DNA from: Grimontia marina
GTDB lineage: Bacteria; Pseudomonadota; Gammaproteobacteria; Enterobacterales; Vibrionaceae
Length of the DNA stretch: 64,000 bases
Direction of reading: 5' to 3'
Assembly (NCBI RefSeq): GCF_900060185.1
Contig: NZ_FIZY01000009.1
Coordinates: 1 to 64,000 of the forward strand
In this document: piece after piece, positions 45,941 to 56,741 of the stretch
Layout of the letters: every line of letters begins with the position of its first letter
Position numbering within the stretch: the stretch's first letter is position 1
The notes under the pieces: model-generated
What the model was told of the DNA's origin: nothing
Databases searched by the model: none
The model's input: the letters and a program-made list of their open reading frames with translations, nothing else
Program-made: the position numbers and the translations under genes

Positions 45941-48381
45941 GCGCGGTTGAAGTCGTATCCCCTCAGCAGTCGCAGTCCCGTCAGTTACATAAGTTTGGCG
46001 GTAGTAGCCTTGCTGATCCTGATTGTTTCCGTCGTGTTACGCGTATTCTGGCGCAATACAGTGGTGAGACAGACATTATCGTGGTGTCAGCCGCCGGTAA
46101 AACTACCAACCGTCTGATTGAATGGCTGGATTTGCTCAGCAAAGATGGTAGGCTGGCCCATGAAACGCTGCAAACTTTACGTAAATACCAGCAGGATCTG
46201 ATTGAAAACCTGATTGAAGGTGAGCAAAAGCAATTGCTGGTGGATGCACTGTATGAAGACTTCAGTGTGTTGGCGCAGACTGCAGAAAACCTGCTGACTG
46301 ATGCACAACGCGCTTGGGTTCAGGGCTTTGGCGAAGTCTGGTCAGCGAGGCTATTGTCAGCACTTTTAACCCAACTTAAGCTGCCGGCCGTGAAGCTCGA
46401 TTCCCGCTCATTCCTGCGGGCAGAACGCGACGCACAGCCAGAAGTGGATCGTGCGAGCTCTTGGCCACTTTTGAAAGAACAACTGATTCAACATACCAAA
46501 CGCCGGATTGTGATCACTGGCTTTATGGCGCGTAACACCAAAGGTGAAACTGTGCTGCTTGGGCGCAATGGCTCGGACTATTCCGCAACCATTATCGGTG
46601 CGCTGGCGGATGTCAGCCGCGTGACCATTTGGAGTGATGTGGCTGGTGTGTACAGCGCAGACCCGCGTATCGTCGGTGATGCCTGTCTGCTGCCGCTACT
46701 GCGTTTGGATGAAGCCGCCGAACTGGCTCGTCTTGCTGCGCCCGTGCTGCATACCCGTACGCTGCAGCCAGTGGCGCAAAGCTGTATTGACCTGAATCTG
46801 CGTTGCAGCTATGACCCAGAGTCAGGTTCAACCCGTATTGAACGTGTTTTGGCATCTGGTCGTGGTGCGAAAATCATTACTTCGTTGAGAGATGTCTGTC
46901 TACTTGAGCTGGACGTGCTCCGTTCGCATGACTTTGAAACTGCGCGCCGTGAAATCGAACGCCTGCTGACCCGAAACCAAATCCAGCCATTGGCATCATC
47001 ATTCAGTGCTGACCAGCATCGTATCCAGCTCACCTATACAGGCGAAGTGGTCAACAGTGTATTAGAACAACTGCAAAACGCTTGTATTCCTGCAGACATC
47101 CGCCTACGTGAAGGCTACAGCATGGTCGCAGCGGTGGGCGCAGGTGTCACAGCGAACCCTGTGCATTGCCACGGCTTCTATCAACAGCTTCGCAACCAAC
47201 CGATCGAGTTTATCTGTGAGTCTGGAAGTGGTCTCAGCATCGCGGCGATTTTGCGTAAAGCGAACACATCGGCGTTGGTGTCAGACATTCACCGTGCTTT
47301 GTTCCAGGCTCAACGCCGCATTGGTCTGGTACTGTTAGGCAAAGGGAATATCGGTAGCCGCTGGCTGAACCTGTTTGCGGAACAAAAAGTGGCACTCGAA
47401 AAACGCCATGGCATGAGTTTTGAGCTGATTTCTGTGCAGGACAGTGATAATCAGTGGGTCGATTTCGACGGCATTGACGCTAATACAGTGATGACCCGTT
47501 TTGATGAAGTTGCCAAACCCTATGAGGGGAGTGGCTGGCTGACAGCACTGCTCAACCATCCTTACGATGACATCGTGGTGTTGGACGTGACAGCGAGTGC
47601 ACCGCTGTCTCTGCAATACACGGATCTGGCCGAACACGGCTATCATCTTATATCTGCTAACAAAGTGGCAGGCTCCGCGAGTGGTGAGTTATATCACCAG
47701 GTTCAGGACGCATTTGCGAAAACTGGCCGCTTTTGGTTGTATAACGCGACGGTAGGTGCTGGCCTGCCAGTAAACCACACTGTGCGAGACCTTCGTGAAA
47801 GCGGCGACCAAATTATAGCGCTATCGGGTATTTTCTCTGGAACGCTGTCCTGGCTCTTCCAACAGTTCAATGGTGAAATTAAGTTCAGCGAGTTGTTGGA
47901 GCAGGCGTGGCAGCAAGGTCTGACTGAGCCAGATCCTAGGGAAGATTTGAGTGGTGCGGATGTGATGCGCAAGCTTGTGATCTTGGCACGTGAATCTGGC
48001 CTCGATGTTGAGCCAGAGCAGGTTGAGGTACAGTCTCTGGTACCTGAATCACTTTCTGCGTTGTCGTTGGATGCATTTTTAGATAACAGCTCTCAGCTTG
48101 ATGAGGCGCTCGAAGATTGGCTTGAGCAGGCGAAAAAAGAGCAGGGCGTCCTTCGTTATGTGGCAAGGCTTTCCCGTGATGGCAAAGCGCGTGTCGGTAT
48201 CGAAGTGCTGCCTGAAGAGCATCCACTTGCCAACCTGCTTCCTTGTGACAATATCTTTGCTATTGAGAGCCAATGGTACCGTGAAAACCCATTGGTTATC
48301 CGTGGTCCAGGTGCGGGTCGTGATGTGACCGCAGGAGCTTTGCTCTCTGACTTGAACCGCATCGCATCATTGTTGAAATAG
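45937..48381 (+). CDS. metL: Bifunctional aspartokinase II / homoserine dehydrogenase II
   Basis: MetL carries the first and third steps from aspartate to homoserine for methionine synthesis. Aspartokinase domain about 1-300 (LHKFGGSSLADPDCFRRV; GRNGSDYSATIIGALADV), ACT-like linker about 310-460, homoserine dehydrogenase about 465-814 (LVLLGKGNIGSRWLNLF; ANKVAGSASGELY; the catalytic PDPREDLSGADVMRKLVIL). At 814 residues it is near the enteric MetL (810). It is read with metB and closed by a terminator, so control is by MetJ rather than by threonine attenuation. Confidence 0.96.
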   Translation: MSAVEVVSPQQSQSRQLHKFGGSSLADPDCFRRVTRILAQYSGETDIIVVSAAGKTTNRLIEWLDLLSKDGRLAHETLQTLRKYQQDLIENLIEGEQKQLLVDALYEDFSVLAQTAENLLTDAQRAWVQGFGEVWSARLLSALLTQLKLPAVKLDSRSFLRAERDAQPEVDRASSWPLLKEQLIQHTKRRIVITGFMARNTKGETVLLGRNGSDYSATIIGALADVSRVTIWSDVAGVYSADPRIVGDACLLPLLRLDEAAELARLAAPVLHTRTLQPVAQSCIDLNLRCSYDPESGSTRIERVLASGRGAKIITSLRDVCLLELDVLRSHDFETARREIERLLTRNQIQPLASSFSADQHRIQLTYTGEVVNSVLEQLQNACIPADIRLREGYSMVAAVGAGVTANPVHCHGFYQQLRNQPIEFICESGSGLSIAAILRKANTSALVSDIHRALFQAQRRIGLVLLGKGNIGSRWLNLFAEQKVALEKRHGMSFELISVQDSDNQWVDFDGIDANTVMTRFDEVAKPYEGSGWLTALLNHPYDDIVVLDVTASAPLSLQYTDLAEHGYHLISANKVAGSASGELYHQVQDAFAKTGRFWLYNATVGAGLPVNHTVRDLRESGDQIIALSGIFSGTLSWLFQQFNGEIKFSELLEQAWQQGLTEPDPREDLSGADVMRKLVILARESGLDVEPEQVEVQSLVPESLSALSLDAFLDNSSQLDEALEDWLEQAKKEQGVLRYVARLSRDGKARVGIEVLPEEHPLANLLPCDNIFAIESQWYRENPLVIRGPGAGRDVTAGALLSDLNRIASLLK

Positions 48382-48396
48382 TCGGAAAGTGAAGGG

Positions 48397-48426
48397 AAAA
48401 AGCGGAGCTGGGTCTCCGCTTTTTTG
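48397..48426 (+). terminator. Intrinsic terminator of metBL
   Basis: AGCGGAG and CTCCGCT pair around six bases and are followed by TTTTT; A run on the left. Confidence 0.93.
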
Positions 48427-48554
48427 TACCCTATGTATTCGGGCAAAGTGTGCACGCCAATTTTTGACTGCTGTGCTTGAGAGACTTACATGATCAACAT
48501 GAATAAAATTCAAGTTAAGTAAGTTGACTTTAAATTGTTCGCAATTCAATATCT

Positions 48555-48570
48555 AGACATATAGACGTCT
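48555..48570. promoter_or_regulatory. MetJ boxes upstream of metF
   Basis: AGACATAT and AGACGTCT stand next to each other, 60 bp before metF; the following octamers AAATGGAT and GTCAGCTT are degenerate. TTGACT at 48524-48529 may be the -35 element, so the boxes would cover the -10 region. Confidence 0.85.
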
Positions 48571-48621
48571 AAATGGATGTCAGCTTTAAAGGATTTTTTC
48601 GGTAGAATGTTGCCGAGGTAG

Positions 48622-49521
<900 letters not shown>

Positions 49522-49545
49522 ACTAAGGTTCAATGAGTCAGAAAC

Positions 49546-49573
49546 AAAAAACCGTCGCAATGCGACGGTTTTT
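49546..49573. terminator. Bidirectional terminator between metF and aphA
   Basis: AAAAAACCGTCG-CAATG-CGACGGTTTTT; T on both strands for the convergent genes. Confidence 0.93.
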
Positions 49574-49589
49574 GCTTTCCGGAAAGTCC

Positions 49590-50162
49590 CTAATGAGCTG
49601 CGACTTTCTTGCCCATCGACATGTTTTCCATGGCGTTGAGTTCAAACAGGACTTCCTCTGCCCAGGTCAACCATGCTTCCTTGCGAAGAATGTTGCGGCG
49701 CAGTGTCAGTCGCTCCAAACGGCCTTCACGAGTCAGCAGAGCGGTGTCAGCATAGCTACTGCGCTCCATGTCTCGGTACTGACTTAGCTGCAAGCGGCTT
49801 TCGTCCATGAGTGCGTGCATGTGCTCGATCATTGGGGTGGGGTCGAATATGCTGCACGTTAGAAGTTTTGAAGAAACCTCGTCACGGTCAGTGGGATGTT
49901 TGGCCGGCATCAAGAACCACTCATAGAGGCTCTGTCTGCCGATGTCCGTGATAGAGTAGACTTTTCTGTCCGGTTTACCATCCTGCGGTTCTAAACGGCA
50001 ACTCACTGCGCCCATATCGGCAAGTTTATTGAGTTCACGATAGACTTGTTGGTGGCTGGCTTTCCAGAAATGCCCGATAGCATTAGAAAACTCTTTGGTT
50101 ATATCGTAACCAGTTGCATCACGATGGCTAAGCACCGTGAGTATTACGTGCGGTAGTGACAT
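49590..50162 (-). CDS. aphA: PadR-family regulator AphA
   Basis: AphA is the low-cell-density master regulator of quorum sensing in vibrios and, in V. cholerae, activates tcpPH with AphB. The 190-residue protein has the PadR winged helix in residues 1-90 (SLPHVILTVLSHRDATGYDI; FWKASHQQVYRELNKLADMG; QDGKPDRKVYSITDIGR) and a C-terminal dimerisation helix region ending RLERLTLRRNILRKEAWLTW. The start is nearly identical to V. cholerae AphA as I remember it, and ppc next door is the same neighbour as there. The C-terminal tail MENMSMGKKVAAH is longer than in V. cholerae. Target genes here are not known. Confidence 0.92.
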   Translation of the reverse strand: MSLPHVILTVLSHRDATGYDITKEFSNAIGHFWKASHQQVYRELNKLADMGAVSCRLEPQDGKPDRKVYSITDIGRQSLYEWFLMPAKHPTDRDEVSSKLLTCSIFDPTPMIEHMHALMDESRLQLSQYRDMERSSYADTALLTREGRLERLTLRRNILRKEAWLTWAEEVLFELNAMENMSMGKKVAAH

Positions 50163-50412
50163 CTCTTCTATCCAAAATCTTAAAAGGCGATCCTTAGCCC
50201 TGGGATGCCGCTCTTTGGCGAATTTATTTTTTCCACAACACTGGACAGGATCGACACGTTTTTAGTTGCCGAACACACTTTGCCTCTTGCCAACAATGCA
50301 CCGAAAATACGCGGTGCGAAAAGCTCAATGTGAAGACACTTAAACGGTTATTTATACTTCGGTGTTTGCCTATACCTTTGTCACGATAACGTCACGAACA
50401 GGCAAGAAAACA

Positions 50413-50433
50413 TATTAATAACATTATTAATGC
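50413..50433. promoter_or_regulatory. Palindrome resembling a LuxR/HapR site in the aphA promoter region
   Basis: ATTAATAA-CA-TTATTAAT is a perfect eight-base inverted repeat. Compared with the LuxR/HapR consensus TATTGATAAATTTATCAATA it agrees at about 15 of 21 positions in the register shown. HapR represses aphA at high cell density in V. cholerae, so the position, 250 bp before aphA, is suitable. Confidence 0.5.
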
Positions 50434-50457
50434 AACAACAATCGAAAAAGACTCTCG

Positions 50458-50490
50458 AAAAAAAAAAAAGGCTGCAACATGGCAGCCTTT
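50458..50490 (-). terminator. Intrinsic terminator of ppc
   Basis: AAAGGCTGC and GCAGCCTTT pair around six bases; the minus strand continues with a long T run (twelve A on the plus strand). Confidence 0.93.
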
Positions 50491-50514
50491 CTTAATTTTG
50501 ATTCAATTTCTCAT

Positions 50515-53145
50515 TTATCCGGTATTTCGCATGCCAGCAGCAATACCTGCGATAGTGACCATCAACGCTTCATCCAGTTCAGTATTTTCTTCTTCTGTAG
50601 CACGTGTACGGCACAGAAGCTCAGCCTGAAGCATATTCAGCGGTTCAACATAGATGTTGCGCAGCCGGATAGATTCGGCGCCCCAAGGGTTCTGCTCCAT
50701 CAAGTGGTCGCTGTTCTCAACCATTAGTACAGCTTTGATGTCTTGTGCCAAACGGTCGCGAAGCTCTTCACCCAGTCTCCAAAGGGATTCATCCACCAGT
50801 TTCTCGTCATAATATTGAGAAATAGATGGGCTGGTCTTGGTGAATACCATCTCCAGCATACCCAGACGGGTTGAGAAGAATGGCCACTCGCGACACATTT
50901 CTTCAAGGGATTTCAGGTGACCGTTATCGATAGAGAACTGAATCGCCTGACCGGCACCCAACCATGCTGGCAGCAGCAAACGGTTTTGGCTCCATGCGAA
51001 AATCCATGGGATTGCGCGAAGGCTTTCCACGCCGCCATTCGGGTTACGTTTAGATGGGCGGGAACCCAATGGCAGTTTACCCAGTTCCAACTCTGGTGTT
51101 GTCGCTCGGAAATAAGGAACGAAGTCTTCGTGACCACGAACGACGCCACGGTAAGCTTCACAGGAAACTTCGCTTAAGGTTTCCATCAGGTCGCGCCATT
51201 CCTGCTTAGGTGCTGGTGGTGGCAACAGATTCGCTTCCAGAATTGCACTGGCGTAGAGATTCAGGCTCTGAATGGCAACATCCGGCAGACCCAGCTTGAA
51301 GCGAATCATCTCGCCCTGCTCGGTCACTCGAAGGCCGCCTTTCAGGCTGCGTGGTGGCTGGGACAGCAGTGCAGCGTGCGCAGGTGCACCACCGCGACCA
51401 ATCGAACCACCACGGCCGTGGAACAGCACCAGATCGACACCGGCGTCTTCACATAGCTCTACCAGTTGTTCCATCGCTTTATACTGGGCCCAACCTGCCG
51501 CCATCACACCCGCGTCTTTGGCGGAGTCTGAGTAGCCAATCATGACCATCTGGAAGTTTTGGATAAAGCCGCGGTACCAGTCGATACTCAGCAGTTGGCT
51601 GATCACTGACTTGGCATTGTTGAGGTCTTCCAGGGTTTCAAACAGCGGACAAACGTCCATGCGGAACGGGCAGCCAGCCTCTTTTAGAAGAAGGTGAACC
51701 GCCAGCACGTCAGACGCTGTGCGCGCCATCGAAATCACATAGGCGCCCAGTGCTTCTCGAGGCTGCTGCGCAACAATACGGCAGGTATCCAGCACTTCCT
51801 GCACTTCATCAGAAGGCTCCCAGTCACGCGGCAGCAGAGGTCGCTTAGAGCTCAGCTCACGGATCAGGAAAGCTTGCTTGTCCTGCTCGCTCCACTGGCT
51901 GTAGTCTCCCATGCCTAATGTGCGGGTCACTTCAGACAGCACATTCGCGTGGCGGGTGCTTTCCTGGCGGATATCCAGCTTAATGAGGTTAACACCGAAG
52001 GTGCGGATACGACGCAGCGTATCAAGCAGCAGACCATCAGCGATAATGCCCATGCCACATTCATGTAGCGACTGGTAGCACGCGTGCAGCGGTGTCCAAA
52101 GTTGATCAACGTTGGTCAGAATGTCTTTTTCATCACTGCGACGGCCATGGATTTGTGCATCCAAGTAATCCAGGGTATTGGTCAACGTCTGACGCAGCGA
52201 TTTTAGAATTGCACGGTAAGGTTCGTGCTCGTCACCTGCCATTGCTCTGACGACATCATTACAACGGGTCATGGACAGCTCACTGATGAGCTCCTGAATG
52301 TCACCAAGGTAAAGGTCGGCCGCTTTCCAACGGGATAGTAGCAATACTTCGCGGGTGACCTCAGATGTCACGAATGGGTTACCGTCGCGGTCACCGCCCA
52401 TCCAGCTCGAGATCTGGATTGGCGATGCTTCAACGGTCAGGCCGCGGCCAAGGTGGCGCTTCATCTTCTGGTCAAACTGACGCAGGAATTCCGGTACCGC
52501 TTGCCACAGGCTGTTTTCAATCACGGCATAACCCCATTTGGCTTCATCAAGCGGGGTTGGGCGTTGCTTACGGATAACGTCAGAGTGCCAGGACTGGGCA
52601 ATAAGCTGCTCCAGGCGAAGTTCTGCTTTCTCTCGCTCGCTTGAAGAGATGTCTCCCAATTCGAGGTTAGACAGACACTTGTTGATTTGAACCAGCTTAT
52701 GAATGGTTGTACGACGCGCAATTTCAGTTGGGTGGGCTGTCAGTACCAGCTCGATCTTGAGGTCATCAACGGCCTTGTCGCGTTCGCTGTCTGAGACATC
52801 TGCACTGTGGAGGCGCATAAAGAGATCATCGAGTGAGTCTGGATTACAAACTTGCTCTTCACAATGACGCGAAACAGAATGGTATTGCTCTGCGATATTG
52901 GTGAGATTGAGGAATTGACTGAATGCACGTGCTACTGGTAGCAACTGATCGTTTGGCAGGTTTTGCAATACATCGATCAGTTTGGCGTGATCATCTTTAT
53001 TACCCGCGGAGGCAGATTTAGAGAGTTGACGGATCTCTTCTACCTTGGCCAGCAACGCTTCACCATGGGCATCTTTAATGGTGTTACCCAGCAGGTGGCC
53101 GAGCTTACTGACGTTGCTCTTTAGAGCGTCGTACTTTTCATTCAT
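50515..53145 (-). CDS. ppc: Phosphoenolpyruvate carboxylase
   Basis: Ppc makes oxaloacetate from phosphoenolpyruvate and bicarbonate. The 876-residue enzyme has the catalytic H138 in [14 protein letters not shown], the [11 protein letters not shown] block, the second active-site segment [19 protein letters not shown], the [14 protein letters not shown] loop and the C-terminal NTG that closes the allosteric aspartate site. It is divergent from argC across about 480 bp; in V. cholerae, as I recall, argE is found at this place. Confidence 0.98.
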   Translation of the reverse strand: MNEKYDALKSNVSKLGHLLGNTIKDAHGEALLAKVEEIRQLSKSASAGNKDDHAKLIDVLQNLPNDQLLPVARAFSQFLNLTNIAEQYHSVSRHCEEQVCNPDSLDDLFMRLHSADVSDSERDKAVDDLKIELVLTAHPTEIARRTTIHKLVQINKCLSNLELGDISSSEREKAELRLEQLIAQSWHSDVIRKQRPTPLDEAKWGYAVIENSLWQAVPEFLRQFDQKMKRHLGRGLTVEASPIQISSWMGGDRDGNPFVTSEVTREVLLLSRWKAADLYLGDIQELISELSMTRCNDVVRAMAGDEHEPYRAILKSLRQTLTNTLDYLDAQIHGRRSDEKDILTNVDQLWTPLHACYQSLHECGMGIIADGLLLDTLRRIRTFGVNLIKLDIRQESTRHANVLSEVTRTLGMGDYSQWSEQDKQAFLIRELSSKRPLLPRDWEPSDEVQEVLDTCRIVAQQPREALGAYVISMARTASDVLAVHLLLKEAGCPFRMDVCPLFETLEDLNNAKSVISQLLSIDWYRGFIQNFQMVMIGYSDSAKDAGVMAAGWAQYKAMEQLVELCEDAGVDLVLFHGRGGSIGRGGAPAHAALLSQPPRSLKGGLRVTEQGEMIRFKLGLPDVAIQSLNLYASAILEANLLPPPAPKQEWRDLMETLSEVSCEAYRGVVRGHEDFVPYFRATTPELELGKLPLGSRPSKRNPNGGVESLRAIPWIFAWSQNRLLLPAWLGAGQAIQFSIDNGHLKSLEEMCREWPFFSTRLGMLEMVFTKTSPSISQYYDEKLVDESLWRLGEELRDRLAQDIKAVLMVENSDHLMEQNPWGAESIRLRNIYVEPLNMLQAELLCRTRATEEENTELDEALMVTIAGIAAGMRNTG

Positions 53146-53376
53146 AAGGCATCCGTTTCGTAACTTTGTTACATCCTAGTTGCAATCGTATGGCTCAATC
53201 TAGCCAATGAGTGGCATAAAGGTCAATCACCCATAGTGTTATTTCATCGCATTTCTTTGCCTATCCCTTGAGCAATATGGCATTAAGGTAGTTGTAACAA
53301 AATTACATTCAAACTGAAGAGTAGGGGCGAAAAGCGCAGCCTGTCGCAGGTGGATAATTTTATTTTAAACAGACTG

Positions 53377-53405
53377 TTGACATTAGTCATTTATCACGCT
53401 AAAAA
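53377..53405 (+). promoter_or_regulatory. Sigma-70 promoter of the arg operon
   Basis: A perfect -35 TTGACA (53377-53382) and TAAAAA (53400-53405) stand 17 bp apart. The transcript would begin near 53412, giving an untranslated or leader region of about 210 bases before argC. Confidence 0.75.
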
Positions 53406-53443
53406 TCACATATAAATTCACTTAAAATGAATAAACAATTATA
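53405..53443 (+). promoter_or_regulatory. Tandem ARG boxes (ArgR operator)
   Basis: Two 18-base boxes, 53405-53422 (ATCACATATAAATTCACT) and 53426-53443 (AATGAATAAACAATTATA), are separated by exactly 3 bp, the spacing used by the ArgR hexamer in E. coli. Each has one well-conserved half (ATTCA, TGAAT). They cover the -10 element and the start of transcription. Confidence 0.8.
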
Positions 53444-53490
53444 ATTCGCCATAAAAGCTCATGGAAGCAGCGAAAAGGTACGATACGAAT

Positions 53491-53538
53491 ATGGATAAGT
53501 TCTCAATTTCCCTTCTCCAGCGACGACGCCGACGTTAA
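53491..53538 (+). CDS. Candidate arginine leader peptide MDKFSISLLQRRRRR
   Basis: A 15-codon frame lies downstream of the arg promoter and ARG boxes and 84 bp before argC. It encodes MDKFSISLLQRRRRR: the last five sense codons are CGA CGA CGC CGA CGT, all read by the ICG arginine tRNA, followed at once by TAA. AAAAGG stands 12 bases upstream, a poor but possible ribosome site; an in-frame ATG at 53461 would give 25 codons (MEAAKRYDTN added). The last Arg codons form the left arm of a hairpin (53527-53551). This is the layout of an amino-acid leader peptide. No T-run terminator follows, so transcription attenuation of the classic type is not shown. Confidence 0.65.
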   Translation: MDKFSISLLQRRRRR

Positions 53539-53581
53539 GTAACGTTGGGCGTATCTGCCCCTCCTGCAGCTGAGCGAGCTG
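53527..53581 (+). promoter_or_regulatory. Alternative hairpins behind the arginine codons
   Basis: Hairpin 1 (53527-53551): CGCC-GACGTT, loop AAGT, AACGTT-GGGCG with one bulged G and one G-T pair; its left arm contains the last Arg codons. Hairpin 2 (53547-53560): GGGC-GTATCT-GCCC shares GGGC with hairpin 1, so only one can form. Hairpin 3 (53567-53581): CAGCT-GAGCG-AGCTG. A fourth weak one, TGAATG/CATTCA, lies close behind it. A ribosome stalled on the Arg codons would block hairpin 1 and favour hairpin 2. Confidence 0.55.
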
Positions 53582-53622
53582 AATGTTCCATCATTCAACC
53601 CAAAGAAATAAATGGATTCTTC

Positions 53623-54630
53623 ATGTTAAAGACAGTGATCGTCGGTGCAAGTGGATACACAGGTGCCGAGCTGACCAAAATGGTATTTCTTCACCCTGAA
53701 CTTGAGTTATCAGGCCTGTATGTCTCTGAAAACAGTGTGGATGCGAACAAATCTATCGGTGATTTGCATGGCGCACTAAAAGGCTTGGTCGATCTACCAC
53801 TTCAACCACTTAAAGATGTCAGTACTGTCGCGAAAGCTGCAGACGTGGTGTTGCTGGCAACAGCTCATGAAGTCAGTCACAACATTGCACCAACCTTCCT
53901 GTCTGAAGGCTGCAAGGTCTTTGATTTGTCTGGCGCATTCCGCGTTCAATCTGACAGCTTCTATACCGACTACTACGGTTTTGAGCATCAATATAGCGAG
54001 TGGCTGGAAAAAGCGGTTTATGGTCTGGCGGAATGGAACGAGGCTGATATTGCGAAAGCCGATTTGGTCGCCGTGCCTGGTTGTTACCCAACTGCGTCAC
54101 AGCTGGCATTGAAACCGTTGCTGGATGCAGGACTTATCGACACCCAACAATGGCCAGTGATCAACGCGGTGAGCGGCGTATCAGGTGCAGGTCGCAAGGC
54201 CTCAATGACCAATAGTCTCTGTGAAGTAAGCCTTCACGCTTACGGTGTATTCACCCACCGCCACCAACCGGAAATTTCTACCCACTTGGGTTGTGATGTG
54301 ATTTTTACACCGCACCTTGGCAACTTTAAGCGCGGAATTCTAGCGACTATCACTGCCAAACTGGCAGAAGGCGTCAGTGAAACACAGGTAACAGAAGCGC
54401 TGGAAAAAGCATACGAAAACAAAACTTTGGTTCGTCCATTAGGCTCGGGTCAAAGTGCGAAGCTGCAATCTGTTCAAAACACCGGATTTTGCGATATTGG
54501 CTGGTCAGTGAAAGGCCAACACGTGATCCTGACATCAGCAATCGATAACTTGCTGAAAGGTGCCGCCAGTCAGGCGATGCAGTGCATAAACATTCGCTTT
54601 GGATTCTCGCCGCTCACGGCGATTGTGTAG
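53623..54630 (+). CDS. argC: N-acetyl-gamma-glutamyl-phosphate reductase
   Basis: ArgC reduces N-acetylglutamyl phosphate to the semialdehyde, the third step of arginine synthesis. The 335-residue enzyme starts [20 protein letters not shown] (NADP fold), and holds the catalytic Cys in [18 protein letters not shown] near residue 155 and the His in [18 protein letters not shown] at 53623 is chosen on homology; the frame is open back to a TTG at 53545, inside the leader hairpins. A small GC hairpin (54608-54621) at its 3' end precedes the argB ribosome site. Confidence 0.95.
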   Translation: MLKTVIVGASGYTGAELTKMVFLHPELELSGLYVSENSVDANKSIGDLHGALKGLVDLPLQPLKDVSTVAKAADVVLLATAHEVSHNIAPTFLSEGCKVFDLSGAFRVQSDSFYTDYYGFEHQYSEWLEKAVYGLAEWNEADIAKADLVAVPGCYPTASQLALKPLLDAGLIDTQQWPVINAVSGVSGAGRKASMTNSLCEVSLHAYGVFTHRHQPEISTHLGCDVIFTPHLGNFKRGILATITAKLAEGVSETQVTEALEKAYENKTLVRPLGSGQSAKLQSVQNTGFCDIGWSVKGQHVILTSAIDNLLKGAASQAMQCINIRFGFSPLTAIV

Positions 54631-54640
54631 GAGAGTGGCA

Positions 54641-55420
54641 ATGAGTTTACGTCCTTTGGTAGTCAAACTGGGTGGTGCAGCGCTGTCTTGCACAGAGACT
54701 TTGGATAAATTATTCGCATCAATCAGCCAGTATCAGGCTTCTGCGAATCGCCAATTGGTGATTGTTCACGGTGGTGGCTACCTCGTTGATGACTTGATGA
54801 AAGCGCTAAACCTGAAAGTGGAGAAAAAGCAGGGTTTGCGAGTCACTCCAAAAGATCAGATCAATGTGGTCGCGGGTGCACTGGCGGGTACGGCCAACAA
54901 ACTGCTGCAGGGCGAGGCAATCAAATGTGGCATTAACGCAGTTGGTCTGAGTCTGGCTGACGGCGGCTTATGTAAAGTGACCCAACTTGACCCTGAGCTT
55001 GGGAATGTGGGCAAGGCAACACCGGGCGATTCTTCCGTCGTACAAGCGATTTTGTCAGCAGGCGCAGTGCCAATCATCAGCTCTATCGGTATTGATGCTG
55101 AAGGTGAATTGATGAACGTGAATGCGGACCAAGCAGCAGTAGCAGTCGCGGCTGCATTGGATGCTGAACTGGTTCTGCTGTCAGACGTGAGTGGCGTACT
55201 CAATGGCAAAGGTAAACTCATGCCAACGCTTGATGAGAAATTAGCAGATGAATTAATTGAAAGCGGCGTGATCACCGACGGCATGATCGTCAAAGTGAAA
55301 GCGGCGTTTGAAGCGGCAAACGCACTGGGTCGTCCTATTCAGGTCGCGAGCTGGCGTTACCCCGAGAAGCTCGCTGAGATGTTCGGCGGCTGCAATATCG
55401 GCACCCGTTTCACGGTTTAA
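54641..55420 (+). CDS. argB: Acetylglutamate kinase
   Basis: ArgB phosphorylates N-acetylglutamate, the second arginine step. The 259-residue amino-acid-kinase fold shows [12 protein letters not shown] near residue 6, [17 protein letters not shown], the acetylglutamate site around [35 protein letters not shown] (shortened) and [18 protein letters not shown]. It lacks the N-terminal arginine-sensitive helix of feedback-inhibited kinases, so control should lie elsewhere. GGAGAG stands before the ATG, ten bases after argC. Confidence 0.96.
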   Translation: MSLRPLVVKLGGAALSCTETLDKLFASISQYQASANRQLVIVHGGGYLVDDLMKALNLKVEKKQGLRVTPKDQINVVAGALAGTANKLLQGEAIKCGINAVGLSLADGGLCKVTQLDPELGNVGKATPGDSSVVQAILSAGAVPIISSIGIDAEGELMNVNADQAAVAVAAALDAELVLLSDVSGVLNGKGKLMPTLDEKLADELIESGVITDGMIVKVKAAFEAANALGRPIQVASWRYPEKLAEMFGGCNIGTRFTV

Positions 55421-55489
55421 ACAATACAGAATTTATTAGTCGTTACCGCCTGTACTGACCGTCAGAGCGGTGAACATGGAGAAGTTAAA

Positions 55490-56701
55490 ATGAGCGATAT
55501 CAAAAAGGTAGTACTTGCATACTCTGGCGGTCTGGATACGTCTGCGATCATTCCATGGCTGAAAGAGAACTATGACTGTGAAGTCGTGGCATTTGTTGCG
55601 GACGTGGGCCAGGGCGAAGAAGAGCTGGTTGGTATTGAAGAAAAAGCGATCGCATCCGGTGCGTCAGCGTGTTACATCGCTGACCTGAAAGAAGAAATGG
55701 TTGCTGACTACATCTACCCAAGCTTGAAAACCGGTGCAGTTTACGAAGGTAAATACCTGCTGGGTACGTCAATGGCACGTCCAATCATCGCAAAAGCACA
55801 AGTGGAATGTGCGCTGGAAGTTGGCGCAGATGCGCTGTGTCACGGCTGTACCGGTAAAGGTAATGACCAGGTGCGTTTCGAAAGCGCGTTTGCTGCACTG
55901 GCACCGCAACTGAAAGTGATTGCACCTTGGCGTGAGTGGGACCTGCGTTCTCGTGAAGCCCTGCTGGATTACCTGGCAGAACGTAATATCCCTTGTACTG
56001 CAAGCCTTGAGAAAATCTACAGCCGTGATGCAAACGCATGGCACATCTCTACCGAAGGCGGTGTACTGGAAGATACTTGGAACCAGCCAAACGAACTTTG
56101 CTGGGTATGGACTGTGGATCCAGAGCAGGCACCTGACCAGTCTGAAACTGTTTCTCTGTTGATTGAGAAAGGCGAAGTAGTAGCGGTTGACGGTGAGCGC
56201 ATGAGCCCTTATCAAGCGCTGACCACGCTGAACGAGAAAGGCGCGCGTCACGGTGTAGGCCGTATTGATATCGTTGAAAACCGTCTGGTGGGCATGAAAT
56301 CCCGTGGCTGTTACGAAACTCCGGGCGGCACCATCATGATGGAAGCCCTGCGTGGTGTTGAGCAGCTGGTTCTGGACAAAGATTGCTTCGAATACCGTGA
56401 GGAGATTGGCCTGAAAGCGTCTCACCTCATCTATGATGGCCGTTGGTTCACGCCGCTGTGTAAGTCACTTCTTGCGGCAGCAGAATCACTGGCTGAGCCG
56501 GTAAGTGGTGAAGTAGTAGTGAAACTGTACAAAGGACAGGCTACAGTAGTGCAGAAGCGCTCGCTCAACAGCCTGTACTCCGAAGAATTCGCGACTTTCG
56601 GTGAAGATGACGTATACGATCACAGCCATGCTGGTGGCTTTATCCGTCTCTACTCGCTGTCGAGCCGTATTCGTGCGCTGAACGAGAAAAAACAAAAATA
56701 A
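55490..56701 (+). CDS. argG: Argininosuccinate synthase
   Basis: ArgG joins citrulline and aspartate using ATP. The 403-residue type has the pyrophosphatase loop [17 protein letters not shown] at residues 8-24, [14 protein letters not shown] for ATP/citrulline, and [11 protein letters not shown]-like [15 protein letters not shown]. It belongs to the long-known 400-residue class rather than the 447-residue E. coli form. It lies 69 bp behind argB and 40 bp before argH, so a single argCBGH transcript is likely. In E. coli argG is unlinked; vibrios have it inside the operon. Confidence 0.97.
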   Translation: MSDIKKVVLAYSGGLDTSAIIPWLKENYDCEVVAFVADVGQGEEELVGIEEKAIASGASACYIADLKEEMVADYIYPSLKTGAVYEGKYLLGTSMARPIIAKAQVECALEVGADALCHGCTGKGNDQVRFESAFAALAPQLKVIAPWREWDLRSREALLDYLAERNIPCTASLEKIYSRDANAWHISTEGGVLEDTWNQPNELCWVWTVDPEQAPDQSETVSLLIEKGEVVAVDGERMSPYQALTTLNEKGARHGVGRIDIVENRLVGMKSRGCYETPGGTIMMEALRGVEQLVLDKDCFEYREEIGLKASHLIYDGRWFTPLCKSLLAAAESLAEPVSGEVVVKLYKGQATVVQKRSLNSLYSEEFATFGEDDVYDHSHAGGFIRLYSLSSRIRALNEKKQK

Positions 56702-56741
56702 ACAGCAGCTGGAAGCAATAGAGTTTTAAGGAGAAGTAAGT

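Larger units (their letters stand above)
50163..50514. other. 352-bp region between ppc and aphA (aphA promoter and leader)
   Basis: No gene. It holds the aphA promoter on the minus strand, the palindrome described separately, and the ppc terminator. In vibrios the aphA leader is the target of Qrr small RNAs; no Qrr pairing site could be fixed by eye. Confidence 0.5.

Noticed and set aside
48499-48519. Short frame MNKIQVK (or MINMNKIQVK) upstream of metF as a methionine leader peptide
   Set aside because: It lies upstream of the likely metF promoter and MetJ boxes, has no Met run, and no hairpin follows it.
54599-54640. Arg-rich extension [14 protein letters not shown] in front of argB
   Set aside because: It needs a TTG start inside argC without ribosome site; argB begins at the ATG with GGAGAG before it. 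The Arg codons are a shadow of argC and a GC hairpin.
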